Positions 1-9,979 of a DNA stretch of 64,000 nucleotides are shown one piece after another. How positions within the stretch are numbered: position 1 is the first letter of the stretch; each line of letters begins with the position of its first letter. Made by a program: the position numbers and the translations under genes. The DNA is from Nelumbo lutea (lineage: Eukaryota; Streptophyta; Magnoliopsida; Proteales; Nelumbonaceae), in the NCBI GenBank assembly GCA_022828595.1, contig JAKGHH010000003.1, positions 52,255,759-52,319,758 on the forward strand. The letters run 5' to 3'. The notes beneath the pieces were generated by a model. It did no database searches. It worked only from the letters and a program-made list of their open reading frames with translations, and was not told where the DNA came from.

Positions 1-1541
1 ATGACCAAATCGATAGTGCCACTGGAGAGGAGAGATAGATGACTGGAGAGCTGTTGATGTTCTTCCACCATCGTCAAGATAATACAGTCCACCGGCTTCA
101 TGCCCTCCACCAATCTTCATCCCCGTCTTGAGATCCTGAAAAACAAGCAGAGAAGGGTAAAAGGTAATGGAACAATTAAGTGACTTGGTCAGCTTACTAA
201 CAGACATAAGATTAAATGGAAATTTAGGAACATACAAAACTGAGGACAGGGATATTGGGTCCGGGTCAACATTACCAACACCACCAATGGAGGATGTGGA
301 ACCATTAGCAAGGGTAACAGATTGTGATGTTGAGCAATGAGAGAGGGAAGAAAACACACCTGGAGTTCCAGTCATGTGATCGGAGGCTCCAGAGTCAATA
401 ATCCAGGGATTGGGTGTGGATGCCAAACAAGCCATACCTGAGTGTGCGAAAGTAGCCATGTTCTGTTGAGATGTGGATTGGACAAACCTCTCATACTTAT
501 CATGGGGAACACTCACCATCTCCTTCCCGGGACCATTTGTAGGAGGCATCTGATCAGCTGAACGATTCTCCTGTCTAAAACTGGAACTGGTGTCACTAGT
601 CATGGCATGATTGGCCCAGGTTGAGGGTGGACCATGCAAGTCATAGCAATAATTAATGGTATGTCCATCCATACCACAATGAGTACACCTCGTACCTGAG
701 CCACGTCCTTTACCACGGGCTCCCCTTGAATCTCTGCCTCCAGTACGACCACCACCACGGTTATATGTAGGTCCACCACTACCACTCCGGCCATATACCA
801 GACCACTGCTACTACCACAACCAGACTGAGCTCCTCTAGCTCCACCTCTAACACCACAGCCTCTTGACATTGCAAAGGCTGATCTATCTGAGACATTAGA
901 GTTCTCAGTAGATCCAATAGAAGTCCTCCGAAGTCGAGCAAGCACCTCTTCTAAAGAAGGAAGAGCTGATCCTCCTAGTATTTGGGCCCGTACTGGTTCA
1001 TACTCTGATTTCAACCCCACCAAAAATCGAGTCACATCAAGCTGTTCTCTCTGTTGTTGCTGAATCTTGACATCAAAAGTGAGGGTTTGATAAACATTCA
1101 ACTCATTACGGATGTTTCTCATACTGGCATAGTACTCCTCAAGACTCTGATTGCCCTGTTGCAGATTAAAGTATTCCTGATACAGCTGATATACCCTGGC
1201 TGTATTGTCTTGACCAGAATACAATTTCTTAGCATGGTCCCACACATCTTTGGCAGTGTCAAGAAACATGAAATTTACACTAATCCTGGTTTCCATACTA
1301 TTCAATAACCACGTGATAATCTGTGCATCATCTTGTTCCCTGTCTTCGTACTCATGAGAATCAATGGAGGGTTTCTCCTCTCTTATGTGTTTCACCTTCT
1401 TCTTTGCCTTCAGAAAAACTTCTACAGATTTAGCCCAAGGTGGACATAATTCTCTCCATTCAGTTTAATGGAGGTCATTTGAACATTCAGGTAGTCAGTA
1501 GGTATCATCACATTAGGTTTTCTGTCACTGTTATCTCCCAT
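1..1541 (-). pseudogene. gag-protease part of copia polyprotein (element A)
   Basis: Minus-strand reading begins at an ATG at 1541 (protein start MGDNSDRKPN) and runs off the left edge. In order it shows the copia gag domain, with GENYV followed after a frameshift by KSVEVFLK and later the LYSGQD and YQEYF blocks; a Gly/Arg-rich stretch; a CCHC zinc knuckle (CTHCGMDGHTINYC) near 640-700; and the aspartic protease signature DSGASDHMTG near 370-400. These bind and package RNA and cleave the polyprotein. One small indel near 1436-1445 breaks the frame just after the start. Downstream of it the frame stays open to the window edge, so decay is slight. Confidence 0.8.
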
Positions 1542-2064
1542 TGCTGAATTCTGTTATCACTGAATTCTGCACACTGCACACGACTTGATCACACTGATCA
1601 CACTGGTTTCAGCACTGATAATTGCTGAAAGTTGCACTCATGACACCACAAACCCTACCCTACGGCTACTTGAAATCTCACCACTATATGAGCATCACTT
1701 CTTCAAATCACACCAAAAACGGCATAAACCCTAGCATACGACAGTCTGAAATTCCACCATACGATCTGAAACATACTTCCTATTTGATTCATAACAGAAA
1801 TATGCATAAAAATCTCTTACCTCATCACCAGAAGGACAACCACACGAGAAGAAAATCAGTCCACACAAGACACCCACTGCACCACACGAATCAGCCCTAC
1901 ATCGATTAGGGGAGGGCTTAGAAACCATAGCAACCGACCACACAAGACACAACTGGAGGCATAGAAACCCCCTAATCTCCAATCGATGGTAGAGAATTCA
2001 AGGGAAAACCCTAGATTGAGTGCGCAGAGAACAGAAATCTAGGCAGATCCGATTTACTTAGTTA

Positions 2065-2076
2065 GCTCTGATACCA
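2065..2076 (-). promoter_or_regulatory. Primer binding site of element A
   Basis: The minus strand reads TGGTATCAGAGC, the 12 bases matching the 3' end of plant initiator methionine tRNA, directly next to the LTR end. Confidence 0.85.
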
Positions 2077-2353
2077 TGTTATAATTCGGCCTACCTTTGA
2101 ATTCTGTTTGTCTGTTAGCAGTCAAGAAGAAAGAGAAAGAAAGAAGGAAGAAAGAGAGAGAGAAAGGAGGAGAAAGGTCTGGTTCGAATTAGGGAAAATC
2201 CTCCTCCCATTTGGCCAAACATGTTTTTATATTATTAATATAATGAAAAGACACAAGTGCCCTTATTTAAGTAAGAGACACTAGTTCTAACATAATACTA
2301 CAGATCAACAACCTCAATATAAGTATAAAGACAGAAATACCCCTACGCTAACA
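2077..2353 (-). repeat. 5' LTR of element A
   Basis: The repeat has the inverted ends TGTTA and TAACA and abuts the primer site at 2076. It is AG-rich near the primer side and AT-rich in the middle. No second copy is in the window. Confidence 0.75.
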
Positions 2354-2782
2354 ATACTGATAAACACCTCTCCCCCTGTCTACAAGTAGACGATTCTGCC
2401 TACAGTTGATAGATCTTGGCATAGTGTCACAGTTATGAATATGTAGATTTTTCTTGTTCCCAATCTCATTTGCAGTTTCAGCCCACATGAAGTTCTTCCT
2501 TATTTGAGGTTGCATGGAGACCAAGAGCCAAGACATAACCATACTGTTCTCCTGATTCCATCTATCATATTCAGTACTCCCAGAGTGTGGTTCTTTAATT
2601 CTCCCATTAATATAGCCTATCTTCCCCCTTGCAGTGATGTATAACTTGATCCCTCTTGACCACTCTAGGTAATTTAAACCATTAAGAGGGACAACAGCCA
2701 TAGTAAAGGATAGGTCACCACACCCACTCATTCCATTCAGCATTGAAGAAACTCCAGATGCAGCTGAATCTTCACCACTCAT
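2348..2782 (-). pseudogene. Copia gag N-terminal fragment (element B)
   Basis: An ATG at 2782 starts MSGEDSAASG. The following residues match the copia gag N-terminal domain, with LNGLNYLEWSR, then YDRWNQENSMVMSWLL and KNFMWAETANEI. After that block the similarity stops and the last ~40 codons look unrelated, ending at a stop inside the edge of element A. I read this as gag truncated by a deletion or rearrangement and by the insertion of A. The open frame extends upstream to 2857, but the ATG at 2782 precedes the conserved part and fits the family better. Confidence 0.7.
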
Positions 2783-4235
2783 GATTTTAGGTTTAAAAAA
2801 ACAGCACCCAAAGAAGGAGAACTGCCTCACAGAGTTGTTATAGAAGGCACCAGGCACTTCCTGACCTTCAGTCCACTAAAAAGACCGCTATTGCAGCACA
2901 CAAACAGGTCCTTATGACCTACGGTTTCACAGGGATCCAAGAACAAACACTGCTGTTGCAGCACATAAACAGGTCTGTATGACCTACGGTTTTACAGAGA
3001 TCATACGACCCCACAACAGAATGGAAGGAGCAAGGTGAAGTTCACCACACACCTAATCGTCAGACCTGGTACAGTGCCAACTTCAGGGCAGCCGAACAGT
3101 CAATGAGATCAAAGTAAGAGAAAGAGCTACTTCAGTCCATCAACAGGGTAGCCGAACAGCAGTAACACAAAAAAGAACACCTCAGTCGAATATTAGGGCA
3201 TCAACAGTCCATCTATGGGTGCGAAGAAACACAAAAAAAACTTCAGTTGAATACCAGGGCACCCGAACAGTAGATGAACAGTAGATAATACCTTCTTGAA
3301 CATCAGCTGATAGCCTCTCTATAAAACAGAACTTTCTCTACGCTGGAAGATGAAAAGCCAGGCAGACTTCTGTTGAGGGCTTGTGAATAGGATCTCATCA
3401 CGGGTTGGTCCACGGGGAAAACCTCCTATTTCCCCTTGTTCCTTCCTGCTCTTGATGAACCTATCTTGGCGCCTTGGTGATTTGTTCAAGAGATCACCAA
3501 CTCTCCTAACTCACTTCTTGACTGAATATTCGATATTCTCATTCAATAACGGTGTCTCCTTAAATAGGAAATTACAAGAGTCCTAATCCTAGGGAGTCTC
3601 CTTGCTGAATAGGGAGACTTCCAACTCTATCTTGATAAGGATAAGATAAGTTAATCTTAATCTGATAAGATAATATAATCTAATAAACTAATAAGATAAG
3701 ATAAGAACAATAAGATAAGAACAAGTAAGATGGTGTAATCTAATCTGGATAAGTCTGCTGCTGCCGAACTGGGTAGGATGAGAACATTGAATAACTGCTG
3801 CTGCTGTCGGCGGCGATGATACTTCTTCCCGAGGAATGTGTCCATAACAACTTCTTTGAACATCAGATAGAAAACTCTCTATAAACCAGAACTCTTTTCT
3901 ACGCCGGAAGATGAAAAGTCAGGCAGGTGTCTTCTTGCTTAAGGTCGAACAGCAGATGGATACAGCTGGGAGATGAAGAGACTGACTGCTCGACATTGGA
4001 AGATGAACAAATCAGATTTTCTTGACATCACCCTTCAGGCTTGGACGACTGGCTCTGATACCATGTTGAACAAGAGAAGATAAGAGAAAGAGAGGAGAGG
4101 CGAGAGGACTGAGAGCCCAAAGAATACTGCAGGCGTGTGCAGTATGTTATTATTTATACTAGGCTGGTCGTACAACATAAAATATGAGAAAATTACAAAA
4201 GTACCCTTGCGGTACTAAACATGTGTACAACAACA
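2354..4235 (-). mobile_element. Copia retrotransposon B, 5' part, interrupted by A
   Basis: A minus-strand copia element is recognised by a short LTR (4064-4235), a tRNA-Met primer site at 4052-4063 and a gag N-terminus near 2440-2782. The leader between LTR and gag is unusually long, about 1.27 kb. It carries internal direct repeats (2888-3010 region, and 3293-3380 against 3846-3945) and a GATAA-rich stretch at 3630-3740. Element A abuts it at 2354, so the rest of B should lie beyond A, outside the window. No complete coding region survives. Confidence 0.7.
4052..4235 (-). repeat. 5' LTR (4064-4235) and primer site of element B
   Basis: The primer site (TGGTATCAGAGC on the minus strand, 4052-4063) is followed by a 172-bp LTR with TGTTG and CAACA ends. 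The right end is placed at the last CAACA before unrelated sequence and could be off by a few bases. Confidence 0.65.
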
Positions 4236-4691
4236 TCTATCAAAAGGGATGATGACCCCTTTGAACCAGCTCTAAATTCCTTTTGGATGTGACATTAGAT
4301 CTTAGTTTTTGTTGTCTAATAACATTGCTCAGTTGATCTATTAGAATCATTTACACATTCTATGAGTTTACATTTTGCTTCAACTAATTCTACTTTGTGG
4401 TTTTAACTCTTGTAAGTTTACTTGACAACTTCACAGTGTATTATTGTCTATTAACCTAAGTTTCTTGGTTTTGTTTGATGATTTGGAGCAAAATAATAAT
4501 CTAAATGGGTATATATATGCTTCATCATTTGATAAAATATTCTTGTATATTTCCATATATTTCACAATGTATCCACCATGTCTACAATTTTTACAATATT
4601 TCCAACATTTTTGACATATTTCCTATATTTGGATGATTGACATTTCCACTAAATTGTATGACTCTCCACTGATGAAAGGGTAATGTCTTGT
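4236..4691. other. AT-rich spacer, nothing recognised
   Basis: There is no reading frame, repeat boundary or motif I can support. Runs of similar 'atatttcca' words occur near 4540-4620 but do not form a regular array. Confidence 0.5.
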
Positions 4692-4696
4692 AGACC

Positions 4697-5155
4697 TGAT
4701 GCAGAAAAGCTAGAATAAACGATCGATAATTAGGAGAGAGAGAGAGATCCCAAGGAATCACTCCAAGGGTCCTAGAATCACTCTAGGGTGTATAAGAATC
4801 ATTCCATACAGAAAACTTGCAAGAGAACTCTAAAGAAATCTTCATTCGTTAGCTTCAAAAGGAAGAGAATACATCATCCATTTATAGAGTGACTTGTGTG
4901 GCCCGTATACTTTTCACCATAATTACAAAAATGCCATTCCTTGTCTTGTGCATCAAGAAACACAACAACTTTCTACCTAGTAATGCAAATAAACTGAAAA
5001 TTAAAGAGAAACCCCACTAGACTAGAGGAATAAGATGCTATACCACAAGCCCACATGGAACTGCTCAAAATGACAGAAACATCCCTACTATCCAAAAATA
5101 CCGAAATACCTAAAATTTCAGAAAATTCCAAATTTGATTCTTCTGCTACTGTATT
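4697..5155 (-). repeat. Left LTR of element K
   Basis: It is collinear with 12943-13373 over its whole length, including the GA-rich tract followed by ATCCCAA, the 'tcaaaaggaagagaatac' block and the end near CTGTATT. Differences are frequent, including small indels, so this element is clearly older than C. Confidence 0.75.
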
Positions 5156-6216
5156 GTTCTCCTTTGGTTTAGAAAAACTCGTCCATGAGTTTTGAAGAAC
5201 TTGAGGATGAAAAGTTGATGTTGATCTACCTCAATGACAAAAGTAGTAGTTGGCATAGCTATTTCAACACACTTGGACTGTAGAGTAGATGCCACACACA
5301 TAGCTAGAAACAGATCTTGAAAGCAATCTATGCCTGTGTTAGAGAATAAAACCTACTCAGGGGCCTCACTTAACAGATTAAGCTTTTAAGTTGAATGGTT
5401 CTTTGAGATGGTATCAGAGCTACTTTGACCAAGTGGTCTAGTGTTCGATTCTCGTCACCCCCATTATAATTAATTAAGTTTTAGCACAAGGTATGGGTGG
5501 GCCTGTGCTGTCCATGCTTCAAGCTCAATGGGCTTTCGTGTGAGGGGGCATGTTAGAGAATAAAACCTATTCAAGGGCCTCACTTAACAGCTTAAGCTTT
5601 TAAGTTGAATGGTTCTTTGAGAGTCTGAAATACTTCCTTCCATAACCTTCTTTGTTAAATCATCAATAACATTAGCTTCTTGAACACTTACATCGTCAAT
5701 CAACCTATCTTGTAGTGAATCTTCCTCTTATTATTACAAACTTGTTCATATACAAAATCACACCTGAAACATTTGGACCTTTTCCTTCAATCTCTACTCT
5801 CTAGTTGAGAAATCTCCATCTCTATGTGTTCAGCTACCCTTGTTTCTTTAGCAAACTCTTGGCCTTCTTCCATTATTGATATTGGCGGAACTTGTGCTAT
5901 GTCAGCTTGTAATTCTTAAATTGGTTCCAGTTCAACTTGTAAGGTAAAGTCATGACTTCCTTACTAAGATCTACTACAACCAAAACATGCAGAAGCTCCT
6001 TTCTGAACACTTTCTATCTTTTTTTGGCCTGTACCCTTTTAATCTTCAATGTTTACAACTTTTATAGGTTGAAATTCTAGTTCTTTAGCTTCATTCACAA
6101 CTTTAGCTCTAGGATAGGCATCAACATGTAATGAGTCATCTTCTTTTTATTCAACTCTGTACGTTCTTCTCATTTGCTATCAATTCTTGTAATGTTTCTT
6201 CTCTATCTTTAGAGCC
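5156..6216 (-). other. 3' internal part of element K, degenerate
   Basis: Minus-strand translation next to the LTR ends in a tail with the residues KFFKTHGRVFLN, resembling the end of some gypsy polyproteins, followed by a purine-rich run (AAAGGAGAACAA) that could be the polypurine tract. Further in lie Glu/Lys-rich fragments and a possible broken zinc knuckle (CFGC...). The TRIM occupies 5337-5622. No intact frame is present. Confidence 0.4.
5337..5622 (+). mobile_element. TRIM / SMART-type miniature LTR retrotransposon, complete
   Basis: Two 72-bp terminal repeats (5337-5408 and 5551-5622, 69 of 72 bases identical by eye) flank a 142-bp core. The primer site TGGTATCAGAGC lies immediately inside the left repeat (5409-5420), and a purine run GTGAGGGGGCA lies immediately inside the right one. 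Flanking 5-mers GCCTG (5332-5336) and GTCTG (5623-5627) look like a target-site duplication with one change. There is no coding capacity. At 286 bp it is in the range of the smallest LTR elements described in plants (SMART type). It must be mobilised by another element's proteins. Confidence 0.9.
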
Positions 6217-6521
6217 TGTTAAGATGTGCCGAATAGGGGTAGTTTAGTCTTCTTCTGTTTATTAAGTAACTTGCTTATGTGGCAGTGTTATTAGAATTAC
6301 TCTGCCCCACACTTAAGTAAGGTCATTTCTGTCTTTGTAACTATGATTAGAATCTAATATAGATTAAGGGGGTCGACTGAATGGGTTAACCATCAGATTT
6401 TCGACAGACCTTTCTTCTTCTTCTTCTCTTCTTCTCTTCTTCTTCTTCTTCTTCTTCTTCTTCTTCTTCTTCTTCTTCTTCTTCTCTTTCTGTTCGGACT
6501 ACTGTAGCAACAGTCGAAACA
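6217..6521 (+). repeat. 5' LTR of element C
   Basis: It starts TGTTAAGATG and ends CGAAACA. A TTC microsatellite of roughly 70 bp (6416-6486) is longer than in the 3' LTR. Confidence 0.92.
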
Positions 6522-6533
6522 AGGTATCAGAGC
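6522..6533 (+). promoter_or_regulatory. Primer binding site of element C
   Basis: AGGTATCAGAGC matches the tRNA-Met primer site except for its first base, directly after the LTR. Confidence 0.85.
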
Positions 6534-7261
6534 CATGCTCCTGACCTAAGTCAGTTGGTAAAGCACCTCAGCATTGTTCGTGACTCTTCACCTTCGTTTC
6601 TGATCAGTCGATGGAGAGAACTGGTTCGCCCTAGGTCAGAAACATTACAGCTAGTCTCTCTGCTGCACATAACCTTCTTCAACAAGGAAAGTAACTTCAG
6701 CAGTGAATGGTTGATTGATATTCTCAAAGGAAGGTCAGTTCTCTCTTCTTCTAGTGTTACTTATATTTCTGGGTAGAAACCCTACAAGAAGCTGTTGTAC
6801 TGAGTAGAACCTAGAGAACTAGGTTCATTGTTGCCCTAGGAAGGGCTGTGTGTGCAGTAGCCGAATGGTGTAGGGCTGCTATAAGTCGTTGAATGGTGTT
6901 AGGGCTACTGTAAGTGGCCGAGTGGTGTAAGTTAGAATGCAGTGACCTTGCCGAACTCCTTGTGGTTGTGTAATGCCCTCTTAAGTGTGTTAAACAAGTC
7001 TGAACTGGGTGCAGCAGATTTGGCTGTGTTGTGGTGCTTGAGTGGTTGTAAGAGGGCCTCTACTTGTGATTAGTGAATGGTAAACTGATGCTTATGTGGG
7101 ATGTAAGTGTGTGAAGTCAACAGTAGTGTGAATAAGAACAAGTGTGTGAAGTCAGCAGTGGTGTTTAGAGGTTGCAATAGGTGCTGAAATATCAAACTGT
7201 GAACAACATCAATCAGCTTGTAGCTGAGAAGTAAAGTTAGAGACGACTGTGAAAGAGTACA

Positions 7262-8629
7262 ATGGCAGCAATAGGAGATGGCGTAAATGATCAGAAACCT
7301 AGTGTAGTAATTTTCTCCGACTACCTAGGAGTACAAATGACCTCAATTAAGCTAAATGGGGAGAACTATGTTCCATGGGCTAAATCAGTGGAAGTTTTTC
7401 TCAAGGTAAAGAAGAAAGCAAAGCATGTTAGAGATGAGAAGCCACTGGTTGACTCTCCAGGGTTTGATGATTGGGAACAAGAAGATGCTCAAATCATGAC
7501 TTGGCTGTGGAATAGTATGGAACCCAAAATCAGTGCCAACTTCATATTCCTTGATACAACTAAGGATATATGGGAGCATGCTAAGAAGCTATATTCTGGA
7601 CAAGATAACGCAACAAGAGTATATCATCTGTATCAGGAGTACTTTGATTTACAACAAGGAACCAAAACACTAGAAGTGTACTATGCCTGCATGAAGAATA
7701 TAAGGAATGAACTCAATGTCTATCATCCCCTTACTCCAGATATTCAAGTTCAACAACAGCAAAGGGAGCAGCTAGATGTTACAAGATTTTTAGTGGGGCT
7801 GAAGTCGGAATATGAACCAGTTAGAGCTCAAATATTGGGGGGCTCTACTCTTCCTACACTTGAGGAAGTATTCTCAAGACTTCGTAGAATCTCTTTGGGC
7901 TAGACAGAGAACCGCACACAGTATGATAGATTAGCACTTGTGACAGCTAGAGGTGGTGGACATAGTACAAGAGGGGGCTGTGGCAATTCCATGATTGGTA
8001 GGGGTGGCCGTGGCAGAGGAAAAAATAACTCTACAAGGAAGTGTACTCATTGTGGTAGGGATGGACACACAGTGAATTTCTGTTATGATCTACATGGCCC
8101 TCCCTCTAAATGGGCTAATCATGTTGTAGCAGGCGAGGTTGCTATTAGTGACAGTAAACTGGCAGACCTAACACCTCCCACATCTACATCTACTTCTGGG
8201 AGGGAGATGGTGAGTGTTCCACGTGATGAGTATGAACGGTTCCTTCAAACTACTTCACAGCATACCACTACCACATATGCCCAATCAGGTATTGCTTACA
8301 TGTCATCTAAAACTCCTTCCTGGATTATTGACTCTGGAGCCTCAGATCATATGACCGGGACTCCAGGTGTGTTCTCTTTTCTTTCTGAAACCTCCACATC
8401 ACAAACTGTTACACTTGCTAATGGGTCCTCATCTCCCATCTGTGGTGTTGGTAATGTTGACTTGGCTTCTGTCCCTTTATCATCTGTTTTATACGTACCT
8501 AAGTTTCCATTCAATCTTATGTTTGTTAGTAAAATAACCAAAGCTCTTAACTGTTCTGTTACCTTCTTTCCTTCCACTTGTGTTTTTCAAGGATCTCAAG
8601 ACGGGGAAGAAGATTGGTGGGGGGCATGA
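7262..8629 (+). pseudogene. gag and protease of copia element C, stop at 7901-7903
   Basis: The frame from ATG 7262 encodes the copia gag domain (LNGENYVPWAK near residue 28, then LYSGQDNATRVYHLYQEYF), ending at a TAG at 7901-7903. The same frame resumes directly and holds a Gly/Arg-rich region, the CCHC knuckle CTHCGRDGHTVNFC (8043-8084) and the protease motif DSGASDHMTG (8329-8358). In element A the matching position reads GSTEN, so here a Ser codon has probably become TAG. Near 8590 one extra G shifts the frame and the reading ends at 8629. Gag and protease could each have worked before these two changes. Confidence 0.85.
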
Positions 8630-9978
8630 AGCTGGTGGGTTGTATTACCTTGACGGCGGTGGATCTTCAATTGCACTTCAGACTTCCCTTACTCCTCTAC
8701 AATGGCATTGCTGACTGGGACATCCATCTCTCAAGGTTCTCAAGATGTTGGTTCCATCATTGAGTCAGTTGTTAGTTTTACAATATGAGTCATGTCAGTT
8801 TGGTAAACACCGTCGTGTGTCCTTCAGTCCAAGAGTTGAGAGTTGTATGTTGAGTCCTTTTTTCTTTGGTTCACTCAGATGTTTGGGGTCCGATCAAAAT
8901 AGAGTCTTATAATGGGTACAAGTATTTTGTTTCCTTTATTGATGATTGTTCAAGAATGACATGGATTTACTTAATGAAAGAAAGAAGTGAATTGTTTTCC
9001 ATTTTTCAAAAATTCCATGCTGAAATAATGGTCGTGAATACTTTCTTATTGCATTTCAACAATTTGGTGTTCCAATCAAAGTTCTCCATTCAAATAATGG
9101 TCGTGAATACTTTCTTATTGCATTTCAACAGTATTTAGAACAGCATGGCATTATTCATCAGACCTCGTGTGCTTTCACCCCTCAACAAAATGGGGTGGCT
9201 GAACGGAAGAATCGTCATCTTCTTGAAATTGCTCGGTCTATGCTTCACCACATGCATGTTCCTAAATGGTTTTGGAGTGATGTTGTACTCACTGCATGTT
9301 TTCTCATTAATCGGATGCCCTCTTTTATTCTTCATGGTTGGTCCCCCTTCTCCATCTTGTTTCCCACTTTATCTCCGTTTCCATTAACTCCTCGTGTCTT
9401 TGGTTGTGAGTGCTTTGTTCATAATCTGAGTCCTGGAATAGACAAGCTAGATGCACGCTCAATTAAATGTGTCTTCCTTGGCTACTCTCGGACTCAAAAA
9501 TGGTACAAGTGTTATAATCCTATTGCCCGAAAGTGCTATGTCTGCCCTGATGTCACATTTTTTGAGTCTGTCCCCTTCTTCTCCAGTCATGAAGCACCCT
9601 TGTCCTCACCCTTACCTCCTCTTCCTCTTCCTGTCAGTGATTTAGTTCCAGAGGCTGTTGTTGGAGTAGACTCATCTCCTCATCCAGTGCAGGTCACCAC
9701 TGAGCGACCACCGATCCGACAAGTGTATACACGTCGAACGACACCGGCCCCTCCTCCTGCTTCTACCTCATCTGCGGATCCTCTCATGGCTCCTATTGCT
9801 GAACCTTCAGATCTTGACCTACCCATTGCCTTATGGAAAGGTAAACGTAGTTCCACACTCCATCCCATTTCCAATTTTGTTTCATTATCTTGCCTTTCTG
9901 CCTCACATCGCCAGTTTGTTTCACTTTTGTCTTCTATTTCCCTACCTAACAATGTTCAAGAAGCTCTTAGTTCACCTG
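8590..9978 (+). pseudogene. GAG-pre-integrase and integrase of copia element C
   Basis: The frame GGGHEAGGLYYLDGGG follows the frameshift and meets an in-frame TGA where the Arg of the usual RLGHPS motif is expected (about 8709-8711). Integrase begins near 8866 (HSDVWGPI, then FIDDCSRMTWIYL) and changes frame to continue as NGVAERKNRHLLEIA and FGCECFVHNLSPG (9195-9550). A 69-bp tandem duplication (copies starting at 9023 and 9092) disrupts the catalytic core between them. The linker beyond 9600 is Pro/Ser-rich, as usual before reverse transcriptase. The enzyme cannot be made from this copy. Confidence 0.8.
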
Positions 9979-9979
9979 G

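Larger units (their letters stand above)
1..2353 (-). mobile_element. Copia retrotransposon A, 5' part only
   Basis: This is the 5' part of a Ty1/copia element on the minus strand; the rest lies left of the window. From right to left it shows a 277-bp LTR (2077-2353), a tRNA-Met primer site directly inside it, then gag and protease. The element appears to sit inside the gag region of copia element B, whose coding similarity fades close to the LTR edge at 2354. Its gag is close to that of element C at 7262, but the LTRs differ, so they are related families and not recent sister copies. The target-site duplication cannot be checked because the other LTR is outside. Confidence 0.85.

Noticed and set aside
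600..941. 113-codon minus-strand frame with Val-rich text
   Set aside because: A shifted frame of the Gly/Arg-rich part of the element A gag.
1622..1909. 95-codon plus-strand frame
   Set aside because: Falls in the leader of element A and has no recognisable domain.
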